A stretch of DNA of 64,000 bases from an uncultured Ruegeria sp. (GTDB lineage: Bacteria > Pseudomonadota > Alphaproteobacteria > Rhodobacterales > Rhodobacteraceae). The notes below the pieces were generated by a model. That model did not search any database. It was not told the DNA's origin and was given only the letters and a program-made list of their open reading frames with translations. Position numbers and translations under genes: made by a program. Of this stretch, positions 8,592-17,463 are shown piece after piece. Within the stretch, counting starts at the first letter, position 1; every line of letters starts with the position of its first letter. The DNA lies in the NCBI RefSeq assembly GCF_947500045.1, contig NZ_CANMQQ010000005.1, positions 186,001 to 250,000 of the forward strand, given 5' to 3'.

Positions 8592-10679
8592 TTATTCGGC
8601 CGCAATTTTGATAACAGGTTCCATTTTGGCCAGAATGTCTTCTGCAAGATGGCATTTAACCTGATGCCCATCCGCTAGCGTCAGTACCGGAGGCATATGG
8701 GATTCACATCGTCCGTCCGGCACCTTGGGTTTCCAGCGGCAGCGCGTTTGGAACGGGCAGCCCGGCGGTGGGTTCATAGCCGAAGGGATGTCGCCTTCCA
8801 GCACGATATGCTGTTTTTCGATTGAGGTGTCCGCAATCGGAACTGCGCTTAGAAGGGCCTCAGTATAGGGATGATAGGGCGGGCTAAAGACCTGATCGGT
8901 CGTGCCCAGCTCGACCACATGGCCCAGATACATCACCATTACACGGTCACTGAGATACCGCACGATCGACAGGTCGTGACTGATAAATAGAAGGGTGGTT
9001 TTCTGCTCACGCTGAATTTCCATCAAAAGATCGGTGACGGCGGCCTGAACGGATACGTCCAGCGCTGAAACAGGCTCGTCCGCGACAACGATCCGCGCGT
9101 CACCTGCAAAGGCTCGGGCAATACCCACACGTTGCTTCTGACCACCCGACAGCTGTCGCGGCATTCGGTCGGCAAAAGCGCGTGGTAGTTTCACCAGATC
9201 CAGCAACTCAAGCATCCGCTTCTTCCGCTCGGCCTCTGAATTCCCTACGCCAAAGACTTCCAGCGCCCGGATGATCTGACGTCCGACCGTCATCGATGGG
9301 TTCAGCGTATCGAACGGGTTTTGGAACACCATTTGAACTTCGCCAACGGTTTTGGCATCCCGCTTTTCAATGGGCATTTGTTCGATGTCGCGATCATCCA
9401 GCAGGATTTGCCCGCCGGTTGCCGTTTCAAGGCCCATCAGAACCTTCGCAAAGGTGGACTTGCCGCAACCTGATTCACCCACGATGGCGAGGGTCTCGGA
9501 CTCACGCACCTCAAAACTCAGGGTTTCGTTGGCCTTAACCACATTCGTCTCACCACTGTTGAACAGCGCATTCGCGGCCACCTCATAGTATTTCTGGAGG
9601 TTACTCACTTTCAGGATGGTTCGGCCGATCTCGGTCTTGCTTGTCAGCTTGCCCACAGCGACAGGCGCGTTCCATTCGATCTCGTGGAATTTTACGCAGC
9701 GCGTCTGGTGCCTGTCATTCCCGGGCACGGCTTGCATACGGACATCTTGCGCGTCACAGCGTCCCGCTTTGAAATATTCGCAGCGCGGGCCAAAGTTGCA
9801 TCCCGGGGGACGCTCATGGGGCAGGGGAAAGTTCCCCGGGATGGCCACCAGCGGGCGTTCGTTCTTGTCAGTCCCCGGCAGCGGGATCGAACGGAACAGC
9901 GCTTGCGTATAGGGGTGCCGCATCTCGTCGAACACATCGTTGATCGAACCACGCTCAACGGCTTCACCAGAATACATCACGCACAACCGGTCACAGGTTT
10001 CCAGCACCAGCCCGAGGTTGTGCGAGATAAACAGCATCGAGGTGCCGTATTTCTTGCCCAAATCCTTGATCAGCTCGATTATGGCAGCCTCGACAGTCAC
10101 GTCTAATGCTGTGGTCGGCTCATCCAAAATCAACAGCGCTGGTTTCGACATCAGCGCCATTGCGATTACAATCCTCTGCTGTTGGCCACCGGACAGCTGA
10201 TGCGGGAACGAATCCAGTATCCGTTCTGGATCTGGCAAGCGCACGTCGGTGACAACCTCCAGCGCGCGCGAATGCGCCTCTTCGGCGCTGACCCTTTCGT
10301 GGATCATCGGCACTTCCATCAATTGCTTGCTGATCTTCATGGCCGGGTTCAACGAGGCCATGGGTTCCTGATAGATCATTGCAATCTCATTGCCGCGAAT
10401 GTCGCGCAGTTCTTCGGTGGTCATCTGGTTTAGATCGCGACCCTTGAACTGGATAGAACCGCCGACGACACGTCCGTTCCTGCCAAGGTCCTGCATGATG
10501 CCAAGCGCCACTGTGGATTTGCCGCAACCGGATTCACCGACCAACCCAACCGCTTCACCAGGTCGTACGGTAAGCGAGAAATCCATTACGGCAGGAATTT
10601 CACGAAGCCGCGTAAAGAAGGAAATCGAAAGCTTGTCGATTTCCAAAACAGGTCCGTCGAATTCTGCCAGTTTGCTCAT
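8592..10679 (-). CDS. Fused oligopeptide ABC transporter ATPase (DppD-DppF type)
   Basis: Cytoplasmic ATPase with two nucleotide-binding domains in one 695-residue chain, in place of the usual separate DppD and DppF. Domain 1 has Walker A GESGCGKS near residue 50, LSGGQQQR and LLILDEPTTALDV. Domain 2 has a second GESGCGKS near residue 400, LSGGQKQR and VVADEPVSALDV. Each domain ends in the oligopeptide-ABC C-terminal Cys motif (PPGCNFGPRCEY; PPGCPFQTRCRW), associated in this family with an Fe-S cluster. It is the last gene of a minus-strand importer operon, preceded by a good GAGGAG ribosome site and by a dispersed hairpin repeat. Confidence 0.92.
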   Translation of the reverse strand: MSKLAEFDGPVLEIDKLSISFFTRLREIPAVMDFSLTVRPGEAVGLVGESGCGKSTVALGIMQDLGRNGRVVGGSIQFKGRDLNQMTTEELRDIRGNEIAMIYQEPMASLNPAMKISKQLMEVPMIHERVSAEEAHSRALEVVTDVRLPDPERILDSFPHQLSGGQQQRIVIAMALMSKPALLILDEPTTALDVTVEAAIIELIKDLGKKYGTSMLFISHNLGLVLETCDRLCVMYSGEAVERGSINDVFDEMRHPYTQALFRSIPLPGTDKNERPLVAIPGNFPLPHERPPGCNFGPRCEYFKAGRCDAQDVRMQAVPGNDRHQTRCVKFHEIEWNAPVAVGKLTSKTEIGRTILKVSNLQKYYEVAANALFNSGETNVVKANETLSFEVRESETLAIVGESGCGKSTFAKVLMGLETATGGQILLDDRDIEQMPIEKRDAKTVGEVQMVFQNPFDTLNPSMTVGRQIIRALEVFGVGNSEAERKKRMLELLDLVKLPRAFADRMPRQLSGGQKQRVGIARAFAGDARIVVADEPVSALDVSVQAAVTDLLMEIQREQKTTLLFISHDLSIVRYLSDRVMVMYLGHVVELGTTDQVFSPPYHPYTEALLSAVPIADTSIEKQHIVLEGDIPSAMNPPPGCPFQTRCRWKPKVPDGRCESHMPPVLTLADGHQVKCHLAEDILAKMEPVIKIAAE

Positions 10680-10712
10680 CTTGTATCTCCTCGCGAAAGT
10701 CCGAAGGTCCCT

Positions 10713-10757
10713 TTCATCTGGCTAAAAGTATCCCGGGTTCCGGGGGGCTGGCCCCTG
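10713..10757 (-). repeat. Dispersed intergenic hairpin repeat, copy 1
   Basis: Read on the minus strand, it holds a GGGG-CCAG-CCCC hairpin, then CCCGGGATACTTTTAGCCAG and ATGAA. A near-identical arrangement lies at 63353-63401 on the plus strand. Here it fills the gap between the permease (10769) and ATPase (10679) genes and is in the sense direction of the operon. The shared tail is 18 of 19 bases identical between copies (TA[C/T]TTTTAGCCAGATGAA core). Confidence 0.75.
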
Positions 10758-10768
10758 CATTGATCACA

Positions 10769-12223
10769 TCAGTCCTTCAAACTCTCTTCGCGCAGACCGT
10801 CTGCCAGCAGGTTCAACCCCAAAACCAGTGACAACAACGCCAAAGCGGGTGGCAGTACGGGGTGCAGGTAGATCGATAAAAGCTTCCGCCCGTCATTGAT
10901 CGTCGAGCCCCAGTTCGGGTTTTCGGGTTCAAAGCCAAGGCCAAAGAAACCCAGGGTTCCCAGCAGAATAACGGTGTAGCCAATGCGTAGGCAGAAATCG
11001 ACGATCAATGGTCCGCGTGCATTGGGCAGGATTTCCCACAACATGATGTACCACGGACCTTCGCCCCGAGTTTGCGCAGCCGCGACATAGTCACGTGTCT
11101 TGATGTCCAACGTAAGGCTTCGCACGATACGGAAAACAGTGGGTGAGTTGACAAAGACCACCGACACAAAAACCACGAGCGGAAAATCCACCAGATCCAA
11201 TTCCTTTGGAAGGCCGGGGATGTTGTAAGCTGGCGCGTTGACGATGTACCCGTTGGTCGAGATCAGCGACAGGTATATCCAGATCGCCAAGCCCAATACA
11301 CCGATCAACAACGGCGTGCGGACTCTCGGTCTGGTGTGGAAACGCGAATTCAGAAGAACCCCGAGAAAGATCACCGGAAAAATAAACAGAACGGCGGCCA
11401 TGTAGCTGGGTAAACCGGTGGTCACGATTTCTGGCGTTACCAACAGGTAGAACAGGAGGATGACAGGAAATGCCAGTACCAGATTCGACAAAAATGACAG
11501 AACCGTATCAAGCCGACCACCATAGTATCCTGCCGGTAACCCAAGGGTGATTCCGACCATGAAGGCAAAGAGAGTCGCAAACGGTGCGATCTTGATGACC
11601 TCCCATGTTCCTGCGACCATCCGGCTGAACACATCGCGTGCAAGATTATCTCCGCCCAGAAGATACCAGGCATACTGACTGTCTTCGAGGCTAGGTATTG
11701 GTGTTCCGGGAACCTTGTTTTTCATTCCTGAAACAACGGCCAAAGGATCAAGTGTTGTAATAAGTCCCAGGGCGCTGAATACACCCGTGAACACCCAGAA
11801 CATTACCAGTCCAAACCCAACCATACCGATTGGGCTGTCAAACAGCTTTCCGTAAAGTCCCAGCTTGCGTTTGAAGGCATTTGACATCGCATAAAGAATG
11901 ATCAGCGACAGCCATACAGGCAGGAACCGCTGCGAAATGGCGCCAATGATCCCAGCGTTTGTCCCCATCAGGATGCCCAGAACGATGTAGGCAACAGCAA
12001 TACTCACGCTCGCCAGAAAGCTAAAGCGCAGCGCGGTTTGTATGAGGTTTCTTGGGCCTGAGTTTGAGTTCAGCGTGCCATCCGGGTTCACGGCCATCTG
12101 ATCTTCCGGCAGGACGATACCGGCCAGCATCCAGAGCACAACGGTCAGTGCCAACAGCCCCAATGCCAAAGCGAGCAGCGGATTGAGGAATGCGATAGAG
12201 CCGGTCCAGGTCAGAGGTTCCAT
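10769..12223 (-). CDS. ABC transporter permease, DppC/OppC-like (long form)
   Basis: Inner-membrane permease of an oligopeptide-type importer. I start it at the ATG at 12223 (MEPLTWTGSIAFLNP), preceded by GAGGACAGGAT, not at an in-frame codon overlapping the previous gene. The 484 residues are much longer than a standard DppC (about 300), with extra N-terminal hydrophobic segments at about 10-30, 60-85 and 95-120 before the conserved permease core. The core holds the EAA-like loop (DYVAAAQTRGEGPWYIMLWEI) and a typical C-terminal end (GLRE). The gene follows the partner permease by 13 bases. Confidence 0.88.
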   Translation of the reverse strand: MEPLTWTGSIAFLNPLLALALGLLALTVVLWMLAGIVLPEDQMAVNPDGTLNSNSGPRNLIQTALRFSFLASVSIAVAYIVLGILMGTNAGIIGAISQRFLPVWLSLIILYAMSNAFKRKLGLYGKLFDSPIGMVGFGLVMFWVFTGVFSALGLITTLDPLAVVSGMKNKVPGTPIPSLEDSQYAWYLLGGDNLARDVFSRMVAGTWEVIKIAPFATLFAFMVGITLGLPAGYYGGRLDTVLSFLSNLVLAFPVILLFYLLVTPEIVTTGLPSYMAAVLFIFPVIFLGVLLNSRFHTRPRVRTPLLIGVLGLAIWIYLSLISTNGYIVNAPAYNIPGLPKELDLVDFPLVVFVSVVFVNSPTVFRIVRSLTLDIKTRDYVAAAQTRGEGPWYIMLWEILPNARGPLIVDFCLRIGYTVILLGTLGFFGLGFEPENPNWGSTINDGRKLLSIYLHPVLPPALALLSLVLGLNLLADGLREESLKD

Positions 12224-12236
12224 ATCCTGTCCTCGC

Positions 12237-13283
12237 TCAAGAAATTCGAATGCGCGGGTTGAGGTAGACATAGCCGATATCTGAGATCAGCTGCGTCAAC
12301 AGCACCACAAAGACCGACACGACCGAGATTGCCATAAGCAACTGAATATCGTTGTTGCCCGCTGCCTGCACCAGCGCCCAGCCGAAACCCTTGTAGTTGA
12401 ACAGGATTTCGACGATGACCACTCCGTTCAGGAGCCAGGGGAACTGCAGCATGATCACGGTAAAAGGCGCGATCAGGGCGTTGCGCAGCGCGTGCTTAAT
12501 GACGATATTCGGGAACGAGACACCTTTCAGGCGCGCGGTGCGGATATATTGCGTTGTCATGACCTCGGCCATCGAGGCGCGGGTCATACGCGCGATGTAG
12601 CCCATTCCGAAAAGCGCGATCGTCAGGACAGGTAGGAAAAAGTTCTCGAACGTCGGGTTCTCCATCGCTTGCGTTGCGCTGCCCTTGAACCATTTCAATC
12701 CGACGGCGGATGAGGTGAAGATTGCAATGAAGATAACGCCAGATACATATTCCGGTGTAGCGGTGGTTGTGATGGCAAAGGCCGAAAGCGTGCGGTCGGT
12801 GGTCGAACCCTCTTTCATCCCCGCGAGGACCCCGACAATCAGGGCTGTCGGCACCATCAGCACCATCACCCAAAGCATCAACCGTCCAGTCAGATACAGC
12901 CGTTTACCGATCACGGCAGAAACTTCGTTCTCGAAATAGGTGGAATAGCCCCAATACCCCTGCAGGATGCCGCAGAAATTGGGCGATGCTTCAGCGGTAT
13001 CTCCGGGCAGGATGCAACGGCTCTGAACTGTGCCGTCCTCATTCGTGTACCGATAAGAGGGCAAAACACCCAACCACTCGCCATACTTGATTGGGGTCGA
13101 TTGAAGATATCCGCCTTTTTCAAGAAAACTCGCGACCTGCTCATCCGACATCCGGAAGTTGCCCTGTGTCTTCGCAAGCTTTTCGAGGTTCGGGTAGAGG
13201 TTGGTCAGGAAGAAGACCAGGAAGGTCAGACATAATGCTGTCAAAAGCATGATGCCGACGCGCCTTAAAATGAAAAATCCCAT
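12237..13283 (-). CDS. ABC transporter permease, DppB/OppB-like
   Basis: Inner-membrane permease forming a heterodimer with the DppC-like partner. The start at 13283 (MGFFILRRVGIMLLTALCL) is typical for the family and has an AGGGG ribosome site; an in-frame start 45 bases upstream looks like read-through into the leader. The large periplasmic loop (residues about 35-125) is expected for DppB proteins. The EAA-like motif is visible in YIRTARLKGVSFPNIVIKHA. Length is 348 residues, near normal. A strong terminator-like hairpin lies between this gene and the binding-protein gene upstream. Confidence 0.9.
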   Translation of the reverse strand: MGFFILRRVGIMLLTALCLTFLVFFLTNLYPNLEKLAKTQGNFRMSDEQVASFLEKGGYLQSTPIKYGEWLGVLPSYRYTNEDGTVQSRCILPGDTAEASPNFCGILQGYWGYSTYFENEVSAVIGKRLYLTGRLMLWVMVLMVPTALIVGVLAGMKEGSTTDRTLSAFAITTTATPEYVSGVIFIAIFTSSAVGLKWFKGSATQAMENPTFENFFLPVLTIALFGMGYIARMTRASMAEVMTTQYIRTARLKGVSFPNIVIKHALRNALIAPFTVIMLQFPWLLNGVVIVEILFNYKGFGWALVQAAGNNDIQLLMAISVVSVFVVLLTQLISDIGYVYLNPRIRIS

Positions 13284-13363
13284 ATGAGCCCCTGTTGGTC
13301 GGCCAGCGCGTGATATCCGTGGCCTCACGTGTCTCCGTCTTAATGGTCACCGTCTTCAGGACG

Positions 13364-13394
13364 AAAAACCGCGCCAGTGTGGCGCGGCTTTTTT
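13364..13394 (-). terminator. Intercistronic terminator/attenuator after the binding-protein gene
   Basis: Stem CCGCGCC / GGCGCGG with a 5-base loop. An A run precedes it and a T run follows on the plus strand, and on the minus strand the stem is followed by TTTTT. It sits between the solute-binding gene (ends 13403) and the DppB-like gene (starts 13283). It would partly end transcripts after the first gene, allowing more binding protein than permease; it could also work on either strand. Confidence 0.75.
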
Positions 13395-13402
13395 CATTCA
13401 GG

Positions 13403-15073
13403 CTACGAAGCTATGCCGAATTTATAAAGTTGCGGCAGGTCTGCTATGTGTTTTTCGACGCCCACCAAGTGGTGACGGTGATGGCGGATTGCCGTGCGCC
13501 AATACGGTTGAATAATCACCCCTTCCTCAATCATGATCGCCTGAAGTTTTGCCATCACTTCACGACGCATATCTACATCTACAAGCGAGTTTGCTTCGAC
13601 AAGCAGGGCGTCAAACGCGTCGTTGGCGAATCCGGTCTCGTTCCAGGGCGCGCCGGATGTATAGGCCAACGCCAAAATTTGCGTACCCAGAGGCCGGTGG
13701 CTCCAGTTCGTCGATGAGAATGGGAATTTGTTCCAGTCATTGGCAAAGGTCGACAGGGGCAAGACGGTGTGTTTCGCCTTTATCCCCGCGTCGTTCAACT
13801 GCGCGACAACCACTGCCGTGGTATTGCGCCGCCAATCGTCATCCACCGAAATAACTTCATGTTCAAAATCACCCATTCCCGCTTCGTCCATCAAAGCCTT
13901 GGCTGCGGCGGGGTCATTGGGGATGCGTGTAACGCTTGAATCATACTCGGGATGCATCGGCCCCACATGGCAGTTTTCGGCAGGTACCCCATAGCCTGAC
14001 ATGCCAAGTTCGAGGCAAATTTCGTTGTCGACGGCCATGGCCAGAGCTTGCCGAACACGTTTGTCAGCGTAGATTTTGTTGCCTTCAGCGTCCGTCGCCA
14101 ATTGGTTCGGGCGAATGACAATAGTAAAGCCGGACGGGATTTCCGAGCGCACCAAGTCAATACTGTCAAACACATCGACAAATTCGCCAACCGACTCCCA
14201 GTTCATGTCGATCTCGTCGGCCTCGTAGGCTGAAAAGAAATTAGCCGGGTCAGTGCCGTAATCGATGAATTCAATCCGATCAATATAACCGCCTTTGCCA
14301 GCTTCGTACCCCCACCAATCGAACCCTTCATTGCGTACTAGAACGCCCTTTACACCAACCTCGTGGCTTTCAGGGATCATGAAGCCGGTCCCGATCGGGT
14401 TGGTTATAATTTCGTTTGGATCAAAGCTGCTATGGACGATCTGCGCCGGGTAGTCGGCCATTCCGGGTATGATCGTAATATCAGGAGCGTTGCATTTCAG
14501 TTTGATTGTGTGTGTGTCGACAATGGTAATGGCCCCTTCTGCGGCTTTCTGTGTGTTCTGGTCAACCAGGGACGCCATGCGTGAGGCCATCGAGTTGCCT
14601 TCCACCGTTTCGTCGCACCAGCCTTCGATGTTGCGGGCTACATCCTCGGCGGTGAAATCGTCGCCATTGTTCCACTTCACGCCCTGGCGGACGTTCAGCG
14701 TGTATTCGGTCGCGTCGTCGTTGGCCTCCCAGCTTTCCAGCAACATTGGCTTGAAGGAACCATCGTTGTTGTACTCAACAAGATATTCCAGCCAGCCTGC
14801 GGTGAAGGTCGCAATCTGAGTCCAGTCAAAGCTGCGCGGATCTTTGAGGGCGCGCACTTCCATCTGATAGCGAATGGTGCCACCTTTTTGCGGCACTTGT
14901 GCTGCCGCGGGTGAGTGCAGGCCGATCATGCCATAGGCGGCAGGTACAGCGACGCCCAGTGCAGTCACACGGGCCAGAAATTCGCGACGGCTCAGATAGC
15001 CGTCCCGATATTCCTGCGCATGCATTTCTGCTGCCCAGTGCACCGGCTTGCCGTTGATTGCCTTGTATTTCAT
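13403..15073 (-). CDS. ABC transporter substrate-binding protein (family 5, Tat signal)
   Basis: Periplasmic solute-binding protein of the SBP family 5 (peptide/opine/nickel group), 556 residues. The N-terminus has a twin-arginine motif ([21 protein letters not shown]) and a cleavage zone at HSPAAAQ. Family segments include [22 protein letters not shown] and [12 protein letters not shown]. It has a strong GGGGAGAAACC ribosome site. As first gene of the operon with its own terminator, it is probably the most abundant product. The substrate cannot be read from sequence; di- or oligopeptides, opines or sugars are all possible in this family. Confidence 0.9.
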   Translation of the reverse strand: MKYKAINGKPVHWAAEMHAQEYRDGYLSRREFLARVTALGVAVPAAYGMIGLHSPAAAQVPQKGGTIRYQMEVRALKDPRSFDWTQIATFTAGWLEYLVEYNNDGSFKPMLLESWEANDDATEYTLNVRQGVKWNNGDDFTAEDVARNIEGWCDETVEGNSMASRMASLVDQNTQKAAEGAITIVDTHTIKLKCNAPDITIIPGMADYPAQIVHSSFDPNEIITNPIGTGFMIPESHEVGVKGVLVRNEGFDWWGYEAGKGGYIDRIEFIDYGTDPANFFSAYEADEIDMNWESVGEFVDVFDSIDLVRSEIPSGFTIVIRPNQLATDAEGNKIYADKRVRQALAMAVDNEICLELGMSGYGVPAENCHVGPMHPEYDSSVTRIPNDPAAAKALMDEAGMGDFEHEVISVDDDWRRNTTAVVVAQLNDAGIKAKHTVLPLSTFANDWNKFPFSSTNWSHRPLGTQILALAYTSGAPWNETGFANDAFDALLVEANSLVDVDMRREVMAKLQAIMIEEGVIIQPYWRTAIRHHRHHLVGVEKHIADLPQLYKFGIAS

Positions 15074-15088
15074 TGGTTTCTCCCCGTG

Positions 15089-15109
15089 ACACTAATGATC
15101 TATTAGTGT
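15089..15109. promoter_or_regulatory. Palindromic operator candidate upstream of the ABC importer
   Basis: ACACTAAT and ATTAGTGT are perfect 8-base arms around a 5-base centre, 15 bases upstream of the binding-protein ATG. Size and symmetry fit a dimeric repressor site (GntR-, LacI- or IclR-like). An overlapping imperfectly placed pair, GATCTAT / ATAGATC (15097-15103 and 15121-15127), shares its left half. Confidence 0.6.
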
Positions 15110-15127
15110 TGGTGTTTCTGATAGATC

Positions 15128-15436
15128 GAACCGGGCGCTAGGACTGCCGAAGTTGATCGGACAGGTGCGCCGCGGGCCAAATTCTTAGAATTGTAAACAT
15201 CCCCATTGCTACATTCGGCACCAGTTTTTCTGCGGCGTCAATGTCGCAAATTGGCAAGTATGGTGCAAAAGCGACATTGGGCCGAAACGTGTCCTTGGTT
15301 AACTATGTTTGGTTGAATCTGTGCCGCAGCGTGATGCGCTAGCCAACATATGTTGCGAAAAGGATGCAAAACCCGTCGGGTATTGTTTCGAATAGGAACT
15401 AGGAACCCTGAAGTTATTTGCCATTATTTATAGGTG
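15128..15436. other. Non-coding region with a 9-base inverted repeat
   Basis: About 310 bases between the ABC importer promoter side and the end of miaA, with no convincing gene. Its main structure is CAATGTCGC (15239-15247) and GCGACATTG (15271-15279), perfect 9-base arms separated by 23 bases, possibly a two-half-site regulator target. The rest holds no recognisable RNA family. Confidence 0.5.
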
Positions 15437-16336
15437 CTAGACGCAAGAAGCGGCGTCAATACGGTGCCAGGCTTTCATGCGTGCGCGGAACCACGTTCGT
15501 TGACGCTTGGCAAACTGACGTGTTGCAATCGTTGCGCGCTCTCTTGCTTCGTCCAATGTCATACGACCGTCAAGACAGGCCATCAGCTCTGGTACACCAA
15601 TGGCCTTGCAAGCGGGCAGAGAGGGATCAAAACACTTTTGCATGGCGGCTACTTCGTCCATCGCGCCTTGATTTAGCATCTGATCGAAACGGCGATTGAT
15701 ACGATCCAGCAGCCAGTCTTTTTCTGCATCAAATACGATTGGAACTGTATTCTTAATGTCCAAAATCGGGGCAGGTGTCGCGGCCTGCCAATCTGCCAGT
15801 GATCGTCCGGTGGCGTTCCGAACCTCCCACGCGCGCTGAACGCGTGCGCGATTTTGAACGTCGATCCGCTGCAGGGTCTGGGCGTCAAGACCGTCGATCA
15901 GTTCCTGCAATTGCATTATATCCGCTTTGGCCCTGATTTCGGATGGTGTTGCGGGTATCTCGGCCATCCCTTCGGTCAGCGCGGTGAAGTAAAGCCCGGT
16001 TCCCCCCACGATGATGGGCCGCTGTTTCTGTGTAAGCAGAGGTGTGACCTCACGCAGCCAATGCCCGGTGGAATATGTCTGATCATACGCGACGTGCCCA
16101 TAAAGAAGGTGCGGTGCGCGGGCTTCCTCCTCGATCGAGGGGCGGGCCGAGATTATGCGCCAGCAATCGTAAATCTGGCTGGCGTCTGCATTGACGATCA
16201 CTCCACCACAGTGTTCCGCGATCGAAAGTGCCAACGCCGATTTGCCGGATGCCGTGGGCCCAGCAATCAACACTGGTTTGTCGTCAGGAATCGGAGGCAA
16301 GTGCCTCAAAAGCCGGTTCGCGGTGTTATCGGCCAT
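15437..16336 (-). CDS. miaA: tRNA dimethylallyltransferase
   Basis: Transfers a dimethylallyl group to N6 of A37 in tRNAs that read codons starting with U, in the cytoplasm. The 299 residues contain the P-loop [14 protein letters not shown] at about residues 24-37, [14 protein letters not shown], and the conserved [14 protein letters not shown]. The C-terminal part has [14 protein letters not shown], the tRNA-binding end. GTG at 16339 and ATG at 16336 are adjacent; I use the ATG. It is divergent from pyrH across a 97-base gap. Confidence 0.93.
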   Translation of the reverse strand: MADNTANRLLRHLPPIPDDKPVLIAGPTASGKSALALSIAEHCGGVIVNADASQIYDCWRIISARPSIEEEARAPHLLYGHVAYDQTYSTGHWLREVTPLLTQKQRPIIVGGTGLYFTALTEGMAEIPATPSEIRAKADIMQLQELIDGLDAQTLQRIDVQNRARVQRAWEVRNATGRSLADWQAATPAPILDIKNTVPIVFDAEKDWLLDRINRRFDQMLNQGAMDEVAAMQKCFDPSLPACKAIGVPELMACLDGRMTLDEARERATIATRQFAKRQRTWFRARMKAWHRIDAASCV

Positions 16337-16433
16337 CACTGGTTGCCTTATTCCTGACTATCCGCATTGAACCTGCAGAGGTTTTGCTTCATTTTGCGCC
16401 GGAAAATAACCCCGTGCCAGCCCGGAGCGCAAC

Positions 16434-17186
16434 ATGAGCCTTTCCCCAACTGTCGAGACCACCGAAACCCCAAAAACAACATATAAACGCGTCATGTTGA
16501 AGATTTCGGGGGAGGCGCTGATGGGGGATCAGGGATTCGGTCTGCATCCGCCAACTGTTCAGCGCATCGCACAAGAGGTTAAGTCAGTTCACGATCTGGG
16601 TGTCGAGATCTGTATGGTCATCGGCGGTGGCAATATTTTCCGAGGGCTGTCCGGCTCGGCACAGGGGATGGAGCGCACGACTGCAGATTACATGGGCATG
16701 CTAGCCACGGTGATGAACGCGCTGGGAATGCAGTCGGCGCTCGAAGAGGTTGGGGTCTTCACTCGTGTCATCTCTGCCATTCGGATGGATGAGGTCTGCG
16801 AGCCGTATATTCGCCGTCGCGCCGTGCGTCACCTAGAGAAAAAGCGGGTCTGCATCTTTGCGGCCGGAACCGGAAATCCCTATTTCACCACCGACACAGC
16901 CGCCACATTGCGCGCCAATGAGATGGCGTGTCAGGCGATCTTTATGGGTAAGAACGGTGTTGATGGCGTGTATGACAAGGATCCGAAAATCCACTCTGAT
17001 GCGGTACGCTACGACAACGTCTCTTATGACGACGTGCTGGCCAAACGGCTGCGGGTTATGGATGCTTCGGCGATTGCGTTGGCCCGCGACAACAATCTAC
17101 CGCTGATCGTGTTTGGCCTGGATGAGCCCGGCGGATTCCGGGGCATTCTGGCGGGCGAGGGGACCTATACAATGGTTCAGGGCTAA
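16434..17186 (+). CDS. pyrH: UMP kinase
   Basis: Phosphorylates UMP to UDP with ATP; hexameric cytoplasmic enzyme of the amino-acid kinase fold. The 250-residue protein has [18 protein letters not shown] at the ATP/UMP site, [10 protein letters not shown], and [13 protein letters not shown], the PyrH signature for the UMP phosphate. A short N-terminal extension (about 15 residues, [15 protein letters not shown]) precedes the core. It is monocistronic here, with no frr next door as in many bacteria, and ends in a strong terminator. Confidence 0.95.
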   Translation: MSLSPTVETTETPKTTYKRVMLKISGEALMGDQGFGLHPPTVQRIAQEVKSVHDLGVEICMVIGGGNIFRGLSGSAQGMERTTADYMGMLATVMNALGMQSALEEVGVFTRVISAIRMDEVCEPYIRRRAVRHLEKKRVCIFAAGTGNPYFTTDTAATLRANEMACQAIFMGKNGVDGVYDKDPKIHSDAVRYDNVSYDDVLAKRLRVMDASAIALARDNNLPLIVFGLDEPGGFRGILAGEGTYTMVQG

Positions 17187-17208
17187 GTCCCACTTCGCTG
17201 AGAATACG

Positions 17209-17235
17209 GCCGGGCGTCATTGCCCGGCTTTTTTT
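17209..17235 (+). terminator. Intrinsic terminator of pyrH
   Basis: Stem GCCGGGC / GCCCGGC with a 6-base loop followed by seven T residues, 23 bases after the pyrH stop. Confidence 0.9.
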
Positions 17236-17463
17236 ACCTGCCGTCCAAAGATAACGCAAAGACAGTCGCTTGACCCGGCCAATCACGTCTGGCTATCTGG
17301 CGGCGTCCTTCAATGTGCACGAAATCATCGGAAGGGCTGTCGCCGATCCTGAGAGGATGAAGGATAGCGGCTGGGCTGGAAGACCTGCCTTGTTTTCGGA
17401 GTTGTCCGGATCATGCGCGGGCAAAATCCTTAAATTTGGCGCATGGAAAGGGAGAGACGTGGA

